A stretch of DNA of 44,036 nt from Idiomarina sp. GTDB taxonomy: Bacteria; Pseudomonadota; Gammaproteobacteria; Enterobacterales; Alteromonadaceae. Location of the stretch: the NCBI GenBank assembly GCA_020831965.1, contig JAFIFP010000005.1, forward strand, positions 1 through 44,036. Direction: 5' to 3'. Position numbers and translations under genes: made by a program. This document shows, in pieces, positions 1 through 9,959 of the stretch; the first letter of the stretch is position 1; every line of letters begins with the position of its first letter. A model generated the notes under the pieces. The model did not search any database, was not told where the DNA came from, and saw nothing but the letters and a program-made list of their open reading frames with translations.

Positions 1-73
1 GATCTGATACCAAAGCTACTGCTTCTTCTTTAAACTCCGCAGAGTATTGTTTATAAGCTCGTTTCTGACTCAT
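1..73 (-). CDS. IS3-family transposase OrfA, N-terminal 24 residues only
   Basis: Read from the ATG at 73, the product starts MSQKRAYKQYSAEFKEEAVA and continues off the window. The Y-S-x-E-F-K-E-E-A-V-x-L-V pattern is the classic start of the helix-turn-helix (HTH_Tnp_1) OrfA of IS3-type elements, which binds the element ends and supplies the N-terminal part of the OrfAB transposase made by programmed frameshifting. Too little is visible to assign a subgroup or to say whether the element is intact. Confidence 0.7.
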   Translation of the reverse strand, partial: MSQKRAYKQYSAEFKEEAVALVSD

Positions 74-141
74 AATGACACCTTAATGTTCGACTGGTTA
101 TTGTCGCTAATTAAAGTGTCCAGATCCATTAGACCAGTTCA
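1..141 (-). mobile_element. End of an IS3-family-like insertion sequence, cut by the window edge
   Basis: The leftward reading frame at 1-73 begins like an IS3-type OrfA. Upstream of its start, a stretch ending at about 141 reads on the minus strand as TGAACTGGTCTAATGGATCT, which starts with TG as IS3-family ends do. The boundary at 141 is inferred from that sequence alone, because the other end and any target duplication lie outside the window. The element abuts the 5' side of the chemoreceptor gene. Confidence 0.6.
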
Positions 142-164
142 GATTGTCTGTAAAATTGTAGTTG

Positions 165-194
165 TGTGGGTGTGGGTGTGGGTGTGGGTGTTGG
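165..194 (+). repeat. G-rich TGTGGG hexamer tandem repeat, canonical G-quadruplex pattern
   Basis: Four perfect TGTGGG units and one imperfect unit (TGTTGG) lie just before the chemoreceptor gene. The four GGG runs (168-170, 174-176, 180-182, 186-188) are each separated by TGT. This fits the G3-N3-G3-N3-G3-N3-G3 quadruplex rule on the coding strand. Its last G run ends about 26 bases before the ATG, in the likely 5' leader. Such repeats can change copy number by slippage; any regulatory effect here is inference. Confidence 0.8.
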
Positions 195-214
195 TGTAAT
201 GAGGTCATAATTTT

Positions 215-1825
215 ATGATGAGAAATGTAAGTTTAGGGAAAAAGATTTTTATAAGTTTTACAATTATAGCTGTGATCATGTTAGTGATCAGTATCCTTAT
301 TAGTGCCTCATTGAACAGGTTAGAAGATACCCACGCAAATACACGTGAGCAAATGAATGTATCTACATTGCAAGTAGAGCGTGAAGTTGACCATGTTGTT
401 TGGGCAAACCAACTTGCCAATAGCCTTCTATTAAATCATTCCTTTGATGGGGAACTCGATCCTGAAAAGTGTAGGTTTGGGGCGTGGTATCAGGATTTTC
501 GTTCTTCATCGTTTTTTCAGAATACGTCTCCTGAATTGCGACGCGCTTTTGATGCGCTGGACGCCCCCCACCGAAGTTTACATGATTCTGCGGTACGCAT
601 AACACAGTCCGATAATTCAGAGAATCGCGTGCAAATATACCAGCAACAAACATTACATCATTTGGAAGTGATGCGAAGGGGTATTGATGATGTACGCAAT
701 ATATTGGCTGGTGATTCCGCCTCATTGGTAGAACGAGCTAGTCAGGCTTCGAAGCGGACATTATTCACCGTTTGGTTACTTATGACTTTTGCTGTTGCTG
801 TCTCTATTGTCTTGGCTTCTTTATTACGCAGTAAAATTGTTGAGCCGATGAAAGTATTGACGTCCCGCTCTCAGCAGATTGCTAGTGGAGATTTAACTGG
901 TAACCAGCTAGAAGTGCGCAGTCATGATGAAATTGGCTTGGCAACGCAAGCGTTTAATCAAATGCAAACGAAATTAAGCGCTCTCGTTGACGAATTGAGA
1001 ACTAGTGCTCAACGCGTTTCAGAACAAGCTAGTGTTTCGTCAGAGGTGTCAGCTAAAGCAGATAGTGCTCTGAATATACAAGCAAGAGAGATAGAACAAT
1101 TGGCTACAGCGATGAATGAGATGTCAGCGACGATCGCTGAGGTAGCACAGCATGCTCAAATGACCTCTGACGCTTCCGAAAAGTCTAAGCAGAATACAGA
1201 GCAAGGGCAAAAAGTAGTTCAGGAAGTTATCACTGCAATCAATACTCTAGCCGATGAGGTCAAGTCTGCTAGCGGTATTATTACAACATTGAAGGAAGAG
1301 AGTCTGAGTATCGGGAGTATACTCGATACGATAGAAAGTATTGCAGAACAAACGAACCTACTGGCTCTTAATGCCGCCATCGAAGCTGCCCGTGCTGGTG
1401 AGCAAGGACGTGGTTTTGCTGTAGTCGCCGATGAAGTGAGAACTTTAGCTGCGAGAACAGGAGATGCAACTACTGAAATTAAAACTATGATAGAGCGGCT
1501 CCAAGCTTCAGCAGAGCAGTCAGTGAGAACAATGGACTCTGGTGTCGAGTATGCAGCGGACAGTGTTCAAAAAGCTAATGCAGCAGAAACTGCGCTTCAA
1601 GAAATTAGGCAATCAGTTTTATCAATAACCGATATGACTCATCAGATAGCGAGTGCTACAGAAGAGCAGGCTTCTGTGGTTCAGGACATGGATCGTAATC
1701 TATTACGCACAAATGAATTGACAGAAGATACCCGTGCCGGAACTAGATCTGCGGATGAAGCATCTGCTAAGGTGGAAGAGCAAGCGAAAGGCTTGTTGCA
1801 GCTTGCGAGTCGATTCCGCGTCTAA
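215..1825 (+). CDS. Methyl-accepting chemotaxis protein with periplasmic CZB-like domain
   Basis: This 536-residue transmembrane chemoreceptor feeds the CheA/CheW signalling array. Visible domains are TM1 at about 11-32, a periplasmic region 33-182, TM2 at about 183-204, HAMP at about 205-260, and a coiled-coil signalling domain whose hairpin tip ([18 protein letters not shown] and onward) lies at about 378-410. The periplasmic part carries H60xxW63, C86xFGxW91 and H119xxxH123. This is the His-Cys-His-His pattern of the CZB zinc-binding domain, which in DgcZ and many receptors binds zinc in the cytoplasm. The ATG at 215 has GAGG at 201-204, and another ATG follows at 218. There is no C-terminal CheR-binding pentapeptide. 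No partner che genes adjoin it. Ligand (zinc, or an oxidant acting on the Cys) is inferred. Confidence 0.9.
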   Translation: MMRNVSLGKKIFISFTIIAVIMLVISILISASLNRLEDTHANTREQMNVSTLQVEREVDHVVWANQLANSLLLNHSFDGELDPEKCRFGAWYQDFRSSSFFQNTSPELRRAFDALDAPHRSLHDSAVRITQSDNSENRVQIYQQQTLHHLEVMRRGIDDVRNILAGDSASLVERASQASKRTLFTVWLLMTFAVAVSIVLASLLRSKIVEPMKVLTSRSQQIASGDLTGNQLEVRSHDEIGLATQAFNQMQTKLSALVDELRTSAQRVSEQASVSSEVSAKADSALNIQAREIEQLATAMNEMSATIAEVAQHAQMTSDASEKSKQNTEQGQKVVQEVITAINTLADEVKSASGIITTLKEESLSIGSILDTIESIAEQTNLLALNAAIEAARAGEQGRGFAVVADEVRTLAARTGDATTEIKTMIERLQASAEQSVRTMDSGVEYAADSVQKANAAETALQEIRQSVLSITDMTHQIASATEEQASVVQDMDRNLLRTNELTEDTRAGTRSADEASAKVEEQAKGLLQLASRFRV

Positions 1826-1861
1826 CTTAGATCCTTAGAGTGAGTAAGTGAGTAGAAATTA

Positions 1862-1894
1862 AAAACGCGGTGCTTGCTTGGGCCCGCGTTTTTT
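1862..1894. terminator. Bidirectional rho-independent terminator between the receptor gene and valS
   Basis: The arms AAAACGCGG (1862-1870) and CCGCGTTTT (1884-1892) form a 9-bp stem with T-rich tails on both strands. It lies between two converging genes, so it probably ends transcription from both. Confidence 0.85.
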
Positions 1895-1949
1895 ACTTTG
1901 AGATTAAGTTAAGCACTCAACCTCGTTCAGGCGGAGTTGCGGTAAAGGG

Positions 1950-4796
1950 CTAGATGGCTTCAATTTTCTTACGCTGCTGAGCGAGTTGCTGCAGGGTGGC
2001 CTGGAAGCTTTCCATTTTCTCCCGTTCTTTCTCAATGACCTCAGCAGGTGCGCGGCTAACGAAGTTTTCATTTTTCAGCTTCCCAGCCACCCGTGCGAGT
2101 TCCGCTTCTGCCTTTTGAATGCTCTTATCGAGACGAGCAAGTTCGGCGTCTTTGTCGATCAGACCCGCCATTGGAATATGCAGTTCCACGCGACCTACCA
2201 AGGCGGTTGCACAAGCTGGCGCATCATCGACATTATCTAAGAAACTCAATTGATTAAGTTTTGCTAGTGCCTTCAAGAACGATGCGTTAGCTTCAACCCG
2301 ACGATGAATTGTTGTGTCTGCACCAGCAATAAGAACATCCAGCGCCTGGCTTGGACTTAAATCCATTTCAGCTCGAATAGTTCGCACGGCAACAATGACT
2401 TGCTTAATCCATTCCATATCCTCAGAGGCAGTTTTGAATTGCTCTGGCTGCGGTTGCGGATAGGGTTGTAGCATAATGGTTTCACCAGCAACGCCTGCGA
2501 GTGGCGCTACTTTGTGCCAAATCGCTTCAGTGATAAAGGGCATGACTGGGTGCAGTAGGCGTAATAACTGTTCAAGTACGGTAATCAGTGTATGACGTGT
2601 ACCGCGCAGTTGTTCTGGCGTGCCATCCATGAGCACAGGCTTGGTCAGTTCGAGGTACCAGTCGCAGAACTGGTTCCAAGTAAACTCATAAGCAATATTT
2701 GCCGCTTGGTCAAAACGATAGGTATCGAGCGCGCCGCGGAATTGTGTAACAGTTTGATTGAAGCGCTCAATAATCCATTGATCCGCAAGTGACAGTTCCA
2801 TATCACCGCCATGCTGGCCGCAATCATGGTCTTCGGTATTCATCAGCACATAGCGGCTGGCATTCCATAGTTTGTTGCAGAAGTTGCGATAGCCCTCGAG
2901 GCGCTTCATATCCCAGTTGATGTCACGTCCAGTGGAGGCTAAGGCAGCTAACGTGAAGCGTAAAGCATCGGTGCCGTGAGCGCTGATACCTTGTGGGAAT
3001 TCTTTCTCAGTGCGCTTACGAATCTTGTCTGCGAGCTTGTCCTGCATCATGTTTGCAGTGCGTTTCTCTAGCAGGGCGTCGAGGCTAATACCGTCAATCA
3101 TGTCGAGTGGGTCGATAACGTTCCCTTTCGACTTCGACATTTTGTCGCCACTTTCATCACGAATAAGCCCGGTGACATACACGGTCTTGAATGGCACTTG
3201 AGGTTTGCCGTCTTCGTCTTTTAGGAAGTGCATGGTCATCATGATCATACGTGCAACCCAGAAGAAGATAATGTCAAAGCCGGTCACCAACACATCCGTT
3301 GGATGGAAGGTTTTTAGGTCGTCCGTATTCTTAGGCCAACCCAAAGTTGAGAAGGTCCAGAGCGCTGATGAGAACCAAGTATCGAGCACGTCGTTGTCTT
3401 GTTCCAACATAACCTTGTCGCCAAGATTGTGCTTGGCGCGTACTTCGGCTTCACTGCGGCCTACGTATACTTCACCGGTGACATTGTTGTACCAGGCAGG
3501 AATGCGATGTCCCCACCACAATTGGCGAGAAATACACCAGTCCTGAATATCACGCATCCAGCTGAAGTACATGTTTTCATATTGTTTCGGAACAAATTGA
3601 ATCTCACCGTCTTCGACGGCCTTGGTCGCTGTTTCGGCAAGTGGCGCGACACGGACATACCATTGGTCGGTTAAGAAAGGCTCAATCACAACACCCGAGC
3701 GATCACCGTAAGGTACCTTGTTGTCATGCTCTTCAATTTTATCTAACAGATCTGCGGCTTCGAAGGCCGCAACAATCGCTTTGCGCGCAGCAAAGCGTTC
3801 AAGGCCCGCGAACTCTGCAGGGATAGCCGCTGCAAACTCGATCTGTTGTCCTTTTAAGTCAAAAACTTGCGGCTCGACAAGAATGTGAGCATCAGCATCC
3901 AGAATGTTAATGAGTGGTAGGTTATGACGCTTGCCCACATCGTAATCATTAAAATCATGGGCTGGCGTGATTTTCACACAGCCCGAACCGAAGTCTTGTT
4001 CAACATAGTCGTCGGCAATAATGGGAATACGACGATTAACCAAGGGCAATTCAATAAATTTGCCATGCAGCGACTGATAACGTTCGTCTTCTGGATGCAC
4101 CGCTACGCAAGCGTCACCGAGCATAGTTTCTGGACGCGTTGTGGCAACGATCAGGTAATCCTTGCCATCCGCGGTAGTGGCGCCGTCAGCCAGCGGATAC
4201 TTCAAATGCCAAATCTTGCCACGACTTTCTTTGTTTTCAACCTCGAGGTCTGAAATTGCTGTTTTTAGCTTTGGATCCCAGTTGACGAGGCGTTTCCCGC
4301 GATAAATCAGGTTATCTTCATAAAGACGAACGAAAACTTCTTGAACGGCTTCCGACAAGCCTTCATCCATAGTGAAACGCTCGCGATCCCAATCGACAGA
4401 GTCGCCTAGACGTCGCATTTGTTGCGTAATGGTGCCGCCAGATTGCGCTTTCCATTCCCACACTTTGTCGATAAAGGTCTCGCGACCAAGAGCATGCCGG
4501 TCAGGGCCTCCCTCAGCTGCCAGCTTACGCTCAACCACCATCTGGGTGGCTATCCCCGCATGGTCGCTGCCGACTTGCCACAGCGCGTTATAACCGTCCA
4601 TACGTTTGTAGCGGGTGAGGGTGTCCATCAGTGTATGTTGAAACGCATGACCCATGTGGAGACTACCCGTTACGTTTGGGGGCGGAATCATGATGCAGTA
4701 GGAGTCGCCTTGCCCACTTGGTTTAAAGTAGCCGGCTTTTTCCCACTGGTCGTAGAGTCGTTTCTCAATCGCGTCAGGTGTGTACGTCTTATCCAT
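1950..4796 (-). CDS. valS: Valyl-tRNA synthetase
   Basis: This class I aminoacyl-tRNA synthetase charges tRNA-Val with valine in the cytoplasm. The HIGH-type motif appears as HMGH at residues 47-50 after PPPNVTGS, and KMSKS lies at about 552-556 (DKMSKSKGN). The C-terminal 65 residues form the charged coiled-coil arm typical of ValRS. I chose the ATG at 4796 (948 residues, start [10 protein letters not shown]), because it matches the E. coli N terminus and has AAGGA just upstream; an ATG at 4811 lacks a ribosome binding site. It overlaps the end of holC by 8 bases, so the two are translationally coupled as in related genomes. Confidence 0.97.
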   Translation of the reverse strand: MDKTYTPDAIEKRLYDQWEKAGYFKPSGQGDSYCIMIPPPNVTGSLHMGHAFQHTLMDTLTRYKRMDGYNALWQVGSDHAGIATQMVVERKLAAEGGPDRHALGRETFIDKVWEWKAQSGGTITQQMRRLGDSVDWDRERFTMDEGLSEAVQEVFVRLYEDNLIYRGKRLVNWDPKLKTAISDLEVENKESRGKIWHLKYPLADGATTADGKDYLIVATTRPETMLGDACVAVHPEDERYQSLHGKFIELPLVNRRIPIIADDYVEQDFGSGCVKITPAHDFNDYDVGKRHNLPLINILDADAHILVEPQVFDLKGQQIEFAAAIPAEFAGLERFAARKAIVAAFEAADLLDKIEEHDNKVPYGDRSGVVIEPFLTDQWYVRVAPLAETATKAVEDGEIQFVPKQYENMYFSWMRDIQDWCISRQLWWGHRIPAWYNNVTGEVYVGRSEAEVRAKHNLGDKVMLEQDNDVLDTWFSSALWTFSTLGWPKNTDDLKTFHPTDVLVTGFDIIFFWVARMIMMTMHFLKDEDGKPQVPFKTVYVTGLIRDESGDKMSKSKGNVIDPLDMIDGISLDALLEKRTANMMQDKLADKIRKRTEKEFPQGISAHGTDALRFTLAALASTGRDINWDMKRLEGYRNFCNKLWNASRYVLMNTEDHDCGQHGGDMELSLADQWIIERFNQTVTQFRGALDTYRFDQAANIAYEFTWNQFCDWYLELTKPVLMDGTPEQLRGTRHTLITVLEQLLRLLHPVMPFITEAIWHKVAPLAGVAGETIMLQPYPQPQPEQFKTASEDMEWIKQVIVAVRTIRAEMDLSPSQALDVLIAGADTTIHRRVEANASFLKALAKLNQLSFLDNVDDAPACATALVGRVELHIPMAGLIDKDAELARLDKSIQKAEAELARVAGKLKNENFVSRAPAEVIEKEREKMESFQATLQQLAQQRKKIEAI

Positions 4797-5247
4797 GGTG
4801 TCCTTCAACATTTAAAGAGGCGGGGAGCGTTTGTAACGTCATTCCCAACTGCCGGTAAACTCGATATCTAGCACGAGCAGCTTCACGGGCTGCGTCGGCG
4901 ACGGGCACGGTTTCAATCACCGTACGATATTTCTGCGCTTGCTCGGGAACATCTTGGCTCAAGTTAATGAGCACTGTGCGATGCCCGGTTTGCGTGGTTA
5001 ACGGAGTCCACGCAATTAACACCGGAGTGCCTTGCGGTGGCCCTTCCCCCACCAAATTGTGAGGGATAAATGCATTCGCAGGCAATTGCCAGAGTTGCTC
5101 GTCAATTTGCTCTGCTTGCGCTTGGTCTGCACATAAAATGAGTATGCGTTGGCGTTCGCGCATATATGCACAGGTCATCTCGGCAATAAACTCTGCCAAG
5201 CGTTCGTCAGTTACCGCGTCTAGCGTGTAGAAGGTGACCTGTGCCAT
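4789..5247 (-). CDS. holC: DNA polymerase III chi subunit
   Basis: A 152-residue protein resembling E. coli HolC (147 residues) in length, position and sequence (start [10 protein letters not shown], then a stretch rich in aromatic and hydrophobic residues including [14 protein letters not shown]). Chi links the clamp loader, through psi, to single-stranded DNA-binding protein at the replication fork. It lies 3 bases downstream of pepA and overlaps valS by 8 bases, the pepA-holC-valS order known from E. coli. No internal defects are visible. Confidence 0.93.
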   Translation of the reverse strand: MAQVTFYTLDAVTDERLAEFIAEMTCAYMRERQRILILCADQAQAEQIDEQLWQLPANAFIPHNLVGEGPPQGTPVLIAWTPLTTQTGHRTVLINLSQDVPEQAQKYRTVIETVPVADAAREAARARYRVYRQLGMTLQTLPASLNVEGHHG

Positions 5248-5250
5248 TGT

Positions 5251-6753
5251 TTAGCTTGATTGCTCGCTGGCGCGACCAAGTAAAAACTGTGTCAGCATAG
5301 GTACCGGTCGACCGGTAGAGCCTTTCTCTTTGCCACCGCGCCAAGCAGTACCAGCCACATCTAAGTGGGCCCAGTGATACTTTTTAGCAAAGCGTGAGAG
5401 GAAGCAGGCCGCCGTAATGGTACCGGCAGGACGTCCACCAATATTCTGCATATCCGCGAAAGGACTATCAATCATCGACTGATATTCGTCCCATAACGGT
5501 AGGCGCCAGGCACGGTCACCGCTTTGCTCAGAGGCATTTAAGAGTTCATGTGCGAGCGGATTATGATTACTCAAGAGCCCGGTCGCATGAGGACCTAATG
5601 CAATGACGCAAGCTCCGGTGAGCGTGGCGACATCGACGACTGACTCTGGATTGTAACGTTCAACGTAGGTCAGCACGTCGCAAAGCACCATACGGCCTTC
5701 GGCATCGGTATTTAACACTTCAATAGTTTGACCGGACATGGACCGAATAATGTCCCCTGGACGATATGCTTTGCCATCAGGCATGTTCTCGCAACCGGCC
5801 AAAATACCAATAACATTAATGGGCAGCTGCAATTCAGCAAGGGCATGCATTGCCCCCAGTACACCCGCTGCGCCACCCATGTCATATTTCATTTCATCCA
5901 TATTTTCAGAAGGCTTAATGGAAATGCCACCGGAATCGAAGGTGAGCCCTTTCCCAATCAGGATAATCGGCGCGCTATCATTTTTTGCGCCTTGATAATG
6001 CATCAAGGCCATCATTGCTGGATTTTCAGAACCACGACTCACAGCGAGATAAGCATTCATGCCCAAATTTTCCATTTGCGCTTCGTCAATCCGTTCGACA
6101 GTCAAATTATCGTATTGCTCTGCCAATAATTCGGCTTGCTCAGCAAGATAGATGGGGGTGCAAATGTTGGGTGGCATATTAGCGGCATCGCGACAGGTAT
6201 TTACCCCCTTAGCAACGGCTAGGCCATGTGTAACGGCTTTCTCGCCGACGGGAAGCTCACGCCGGGTTGGTACGTTGAACACCAGTTTACGAAGTGGACG
6301 CCGAGGCTCCTCACGATGCGACTTCAGGCTGTCGAAGGTGTAGAGATGTTCGTGGGCAGCTTCTACCGCATGACGAACTTTCCAATAGGTGTCGCGCCCC
6401 TTCACATGCAGTTCACTCAGAAAACAGACTGCTTCCATAGCACCTGTATCGTTTAGCGTGCTGATGGTTTTGCCAATAATTTTCTTGTACTGGCGCTCGT
6501 CTAACTCACGCTCCTTGCCGCAACCCACCAAAAGTACACGCTCGCTGAGAATGTTGGGTACATTGTGCAATAGTAGCGTTTGACCCGCTTTGCCTTCTAA
6601 ATCACCACGGCGGAGGATGTTACTCAGATAGCCTTCACTCACCTTGTCGAGTTGTTCGGCAACTTGTGAGAGGCGACGTGGCTCGAAGACGCCGACGACG
6701 ACACATGCTGAGCGCTGTTTCTCGGGGCTTCCGCTTTTAACACTGAATTCCAT
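5251..6753 (-). CDS. pepA: Leucyl aminopeptidase A (M17)
   Basis: A cytosolic metallo-aminopeptidase of the M17 family that removes N-terminal residues from peptides. In E. coli it also binds DNA in Xer recombination and carAB regulation. Diagnostic stretches are [16 protein letters not shown] (metal-binding Lys/Asp) and [10 protein letters not shown] (the family signature). I placed the start at 6753 ([13 protein letters not shown], 500 residues), because it matches the E. coli N terminus and has GGAG 9 bases upstream. An in-frame ATG at 6777 would add eight atypical residues. It heads the pepA-holC-valS unit and is divergent from lptF. Confidence 0.97.
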   Translation of the reverse strand: MEFSVKSGSPEKQRSACVVVGVFEPRRLSQVAEQLDKVSEGYLSNILRRGDLEGKAGQTLLLHNVPNILSERVLLVGCGKERELDERQYKKIIGKTISTLNDTGAMEAVCFLSELHVKGRDTYWKVRHAVEAAHEHLYTFDSLKSHREEPRRPLRKLVFNVPTRRELPVGEKAVTHGLAVAKGVNTCRDAANMPPNICTPIYLAEQAELLAEQYDNLTVERIDEAQMENLGMNAYLAVSRGSENPAMMALMHYQGAKNDSAPIILIGKGLTFDSGGISIKPSENMDEMKYDMGGAAGVLGAMHALAELQLPINVIGILAGCENMPDGKAYRPGDIIRSMSGQTIEVLNTDAEGRMVLCDVLTYVERYNPESVVDVATLTGACVIALGPHATGLLSNHNPLAHELLNASEQSGDRAWRLPLWDEYQSMIDSPFADMQNIGGRPAGTITAACFLSRFAKKYHWAHLDVAGTAWRGGKEKGSTGRPVPMLTQFLLGRASEQSS

Positions 6754-6851
6754 ACGAACTCCGGTTTCTGGTTTCATACCTATAATCGTGGCATGATATA
6801 CCTTATATTGAGACGCCTAATTAATGGCCCTTTCTTCTTGCGCGCACAGCG

Positions 6852-6886
6852 CAGTGTCATTGCACTAGCACAGCGTCATTGCATAG
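6852..6886. repeat. Tandem imperfect direct repeat in the pepA/lptF divergent region
   Basis: CAGTGTCATTGCA (6852-6864) recurs as CAGCGTCATTGCA (6871-6883) with one mismatch, 19 bases apart, and both continue into (C)TAG. The spacing of about two helical turns would suit tandem protein binding between the divergent pepA and lptF genes. The 253-base gap 6754-7006 holds nothing else that I recognise. A 66-codon open frame within it shows no coding signs. Confidence 0.5.
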
Positions 6887-7006
6887 AAAGAGACAGTAAA
6901 AACCAAATAATGAACGTCTCTGAATGGATTAAACTTGTAAAAATACAGAGTTTACTTAAAAATCTGATGAATTCCAGTAAAAACCTAACTTAAAGGTTGT
7001 CACCGA

Positions 7007-8134
7007 GTGCTTATTTTTCGTTACGTGATCCGTGAGACATTCAAGGCCCAGCTAGCGGTCTTCTTTGTTTTACTGACCATTTTTCTAAGCCAACAGTTTG
7101 TGCAGATTCTTGCTCAGGCGTCTGACGGACAACTACCAGCCCAGCTAATTCTTTTCGTATTGGGTTTGCAATTACCCAGCTTGGCGGCACTTATTCTGCC
7201 AATCAGTCTGTTCCTCGGGATCTTGCTCGCTCATGGGCGCATGTATACGGACAATGAAATGTCAGTTTTGCATGCCTGTGGGGTAAGTGAGTGGTACATC
7301 ACACGCACAACTTTAGTACTTTCTTCGTTAGCGGCTATCGCAACTGCAGTGTTAACGCTTTGGTGGGGACCGCTGGCACTCGCGCAAGAATATCAAGTGG
7401 CTGAGCGGGCTCGCGCAGAAGCTGGGATCGCGGTCATCCAAACAGGGCGCTTTCAACAGGCGGCTAATCAGCGGGCTGTGATTTTTATTGAAGGTCAAAG
7501 TGGTACCCAGGAACTACAGAATATTTTCGTGGCTCAGATGCCGAACCGCGGTGCCCTTGAAGAGGGAAGCAGTGTAGAAGACGAACGTGCGAGTGTTGTT
7601 ATGGCTGCAACGGGGCAGATTCTGCAAGCGCCTTCTGGAGCGCAGTTATTGGTGCTGCAAGATGGCCGTCGGTATTCTCAAAGCTTGGTCAATTTCGATC
7701 ATCATGTGATGGAATTCGACCGTTACCAACTTCAAATTCGAGAGCAAGAACCGGATGAGTCTTTACGTCGCCAGGAGGCGATTCCTACCATGGAGCTTTT
7801 CGGTAGCAGCGATCCGGGGGCTCGTGCAGAACTTCAGTGGCGTATCGCTATCCCGCTTGCGTTGCCCTTATTAACTTTGATTGCAGTCCCCCTCAGTCGA
7901 GTGAATCCGCGTCAGGGGAAATTTGCCCGTATGGCGCCTGCGATTCTGATTTACATGGGGTACTTCATGGTTCTAATGGCCTCCAAGCGCGCGCTCGCGG
8001 ATGAGCGGATCCCCGACGCATTAGGCCTATGGTGGATTCATTTGGGCTTGCTGATTATTGGTGTGTCCTTGTTATTACGTGATCGCCCTATTGGGCAGCG
8101 TGTCTGGAGTACATTAACGCGGAGGCGCAGTTAA
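7007..8134 (+). CDS. lptF: LPS export ABC transporter permease LptF
   Basis: An inner-membrane permease that, with LptG and the ATPase LptB2, pulls lipopolysaccharide from the membrane into the LptC-A-D bridge. The 375-residue product opens MLIFRYVIRETFKAQLA, as in E. coli LptF (MIIIRYLVRETLKSQLA). It has membrane helices near residues 10-35, 45-75 and 95-120, a periplasmic beta-jellyroll middle, and three helices from about 280 on. The start is GTG with AAGG about 10 bases upstream; it is the codon that gives the expected family N terminus. The stop overlaps the lptG start by one base (TAATG). Confidence 0.95.
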   Translation: MLIFRYVIRETFKAQLAVFFVLLTIFLSQQFVQILAQASDGQLPAQLILFVLGLQLPSLAALILPISLFLGILLAHGRMYTDNEMSVLHACGVSEWYITRTTLVLSSLAAIATAVLTLWWGPLALAQEYQVAERARAEAGIAVIQTGRFQQAANQRAVIFIEGQSGTQELQNIFVAQMPNRGALEEGSSVEDERASVVMAATGQILQAPSGAQLLVLQDGRRYSQSLVNFDHHVMEFDRYQLQIREQEPDESLRRQEAIPTMELFGSSDPGARAELQWRIAIPLALPLLTLIAVPLSRVNPRQGKFARMAPAILIYMGYFMVLMASKRALADERIPDALGLWWIHLGLLIIGVSLLLRDRPIGQRVWSTLTRRRS

Positions 8135-9201
8135 TGCTCAGTATTCTAGACCGTTACATTGGGCGCACAGTACTGGCGACCTCGCTGATGAGCCTAGTGG
8201 TACTCACGGGCCTGTCGGGGCTGATTCGGTTTGTTGAGCAAATTCGTGCCATTGGTCGCGGTACATACGACATGATGGATGTGCTTGCTTTTGTGCTCCT
8301 CAGTATTCCGCGCGATATCGAAATGTTTTTTCCAATGGCCGCATTACTTGGCGGACTCATTGGCATGGGGGTGCTAGCGAGTAATAGTGAGCTTGTGGTG
8401 ATGATGGCGGCCGGGCGCTCGCGGCTGAATTTGATTGCGTCGGTCATGAAGGCCAGTGTGCTAATGATGATTGTGGTGCTGGTAATCGGCGAATGGGTGG
8501 CACCACAACTTGAGAGCCAAGCGCGGCAGTTGCGCGCGCAAGCGATATCAGGCGGAGCACTGATTAGCGCACCTCAAGGTATTTGGGCGAAGGATGGTGA
8601 CGACTTTATTCATATCGGGGAAGTGGAAGATACTGGCAGGCTGCGCCATGTTTCTGTTTATCAGTTTGAGGGGCGCGAGCTTGAACGGGTGATTCGTGGC
8701 AGTACTGCAGAGTTTCGTGACAATGTTTGGCAGCTGTCTAATGTACAATCTGCGCAAATGAGCGAGGCGGCGATTGTCAATGAATCCCTGCCGACTTATA
8801 CATGGGAGTCTGGATTAACTCCTGAAAAACTCGGGGTGGTTACCGTGCGTCCCGAGTCGCTATCGATTAGCGGTTTGCGTAGCTATGTGACTTATTTACA
8901 GAATAACCAGCAGGATGCGAGTCGTTATGAACTGGCTTTCTGGCGTAAGGTATTTGTTCCGGTAACTGTGGCGGTGATGCTGCTTGTGGCTTTGTCTTTT
9001 GTATTCGGTCCCTTGCGGTCTGTCACTATGGGCGCGAGGGTACTGCTAGGGGTGATTACTGGCTTCGTTTTCCATGTGTTCAACGAAGTTTTTGGGCCCG
9101 TTTCCCAAGTTTACTCAATACCACCTTTGCTTGGTGCTCTGCTGCCGGGCGTGGTCTTTGCCACGGCAGCCATCATAATCCTGACTCGGCAACGAGTGTA
9201 A
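8134..9201 (+). CDS. lptG: LPS export ABC transporter permease LptG
   Basis: The partner of LptF in the LptB2FG lipopolysaccharide extractor. The 355-residue protein starts MLSILDRYIGRTVLATSLM, typical of LptG (YIGRT motif). It has membrane helices near both ends (about 15-35, 55-75, 100-120, 270-290, 300-320, 330-350) and a periplasmic domain between. It is translationally coupled to lptF through a one-base overlap. It converges with the RDD gene three bases beyond its stop, with no hairpin terminator visible between them. Confidence 0.95.
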   Translation: MLSILDRYIGRTVLATSLMSLVVLTGLSGLIRFVEQIRAIGRGTYDMMDVLAFVLLSIPRDIEMFFPMAALLGGLIGMGVLASNSELVVMMAAGRSRLNLIASVMKASVLMMIVVLVIGEWVAPQLESQARQLRAQAISGGALISAPQGIWAKDGDDFIHIGEVEDTGRLRHVSVYQFEGRELERVIRGSTAEFRDNVWQLSNVQSAQMSEAAIVNESLPTYTWESGLTPEKLGVVTVRPESLSISGLRSYVTYLQNNQQDASRYELAFWRKVFVPVTVAVMLLVALSFVFGPLRSVTMGARVLLGVITGFVFHVFNEVFGPVSQVYSIPPLLGALLPGVVFATAAIIILTRQRV

Positions 9202-9204
9202 TCC

Positions 9205-9687
9205 CTAAGCCCAGTTTTTATGTTGATTTGCCTCTGGCGTGAGCACGACGACTTCGCATTTTGCGGCGAGGTCTTGGAGTGCTTGATTGTTAGGGTGAAA
9301 AAGAACCAAGAAGTTACCGAGACCCACCAACGAGGTGAAGAAGCGCACGACGCCTTGACGAAATGAGATCCGCTTGCCGTCTAATCCCTGCACTCTAAGC
9401 CTCCAGGCCTTCATCCCTAAGGTTTGTCCACCACGTGACCAAAAACCTGCGTAGAAAGTTACAATAACTAAAACCAAATAAATGCGGAATACCAAGGTAT
9501 CTGCGATGCGCTCTGCATGGTCTACGTCGGTTGCGAGGGGAAGTAGTTGCGCACTATCTAAGGCAACACTCACTGCGAGGGCAAGTCCTGCTGCGAACAT
9601 TACGACGGCGGTAATGACGAGACTGTCGTACACAATGGCAGCGATACGGCGGAAGAAACCAGCACGCGGGAACTCAGTTTTGCTCAT
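9205..9687 (-). CDS. RDD family membrane protein
   Basis: A 160-residue protein of the RDD family (PF06271): the N-terminal RRIAAIVYDSLV with its conserved Arg and Asp, two or three hydrophobic helices (about 18-43, 65-83 and a weaker one near 115-130), and the RGGQTLGMKAWRLRV signature after helix 2. Family members are small inner-membrane proteins. A few have been linked to ion transport or stress, but the function here is unknown. It stands alone, convergent with lptG and divergent from the tRNA-Leu promoter. Confidence 0.85.
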   Translation of the reverse strand: MSKTEFPRAGFFRRIAAIVYDSLVITAVVMFAAGLALAVSVALDSAQLLPLATDVDHAERIADTLVFRIYLVLVIVTFYAGFWSRGGQTLGMKAWRLRVQGLDGKRISFRQGVVRFFTSLVGLGNFLVLFHPNNQALQDLAAKCEVVVLTPEANQHKNWA

Positions 9688-9744
9688 AAAAACATCTCTT
9701 CGGCAAATTTTGACAAAATCATACAGAAATTTTCGCTTGTTCGC

Positions 9745-9772
9745 TTGATAAAGACCAGCGCTTCCGTATAAT
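9745..9772 (+). promoter_or_regulatory. Sigma-70 promoter of tRNA-Leu
   Basis: TTGATA (9745-9750), a 16-base spacer and a perfect TATAAT (9767-9772) place a start about 20 bases before the tRNA. This fits stable-RNA promoters. Confidence 0.75.
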
Positions 9773-9798
9773 TCGTCCGGTCTTCAGCACACCTCCCT

Positions 9799-9885
9799 GC
9801 CTGGGTGGCGAAATTGGTAGACGCAGTGGATTCAAAATCCACCGTGGTAAAACACGTGCCGGTTCGAGTCCGGCCCCAGGCACCA
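9799..9885 (+). tRNA. tRNA-Leu (anticodon CAA)
   Basis: The acceptor arms are GCCTGGG and CCCAGGC (9875-9881), followed by A and an encoded CCA (9883-9885). The anticodon stem is GTGGA/TCCAC with loop TTCAAAA, so the anticodon is CAA (9833-9835) and reads UUG. A long variable arm (CGTGGTAAAACACG) marks a class II leucine tRNA, and the T-arm is GCCGGTTCGAGTCCGGC. The 3' half of such tRNAs is a common integration target, and a recombinase remnant lies just downstream. Confidence 0.97.
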
Positions 9886-9959
9886 ATCTCTAGCGCAAGT
9901 AACCACTAACTTTTTATCCATGTAGAAGTTTTGTAGAAGATGCGTGTAGAAGATAAACG

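Noticed and set aside
6793-6993. A 66-codon rightward open frame between pepA and lptF
   Set aside because: No ribosome binding site, no recognisable domain and low-complexity composition; it overlaps the expected divergent promoters.
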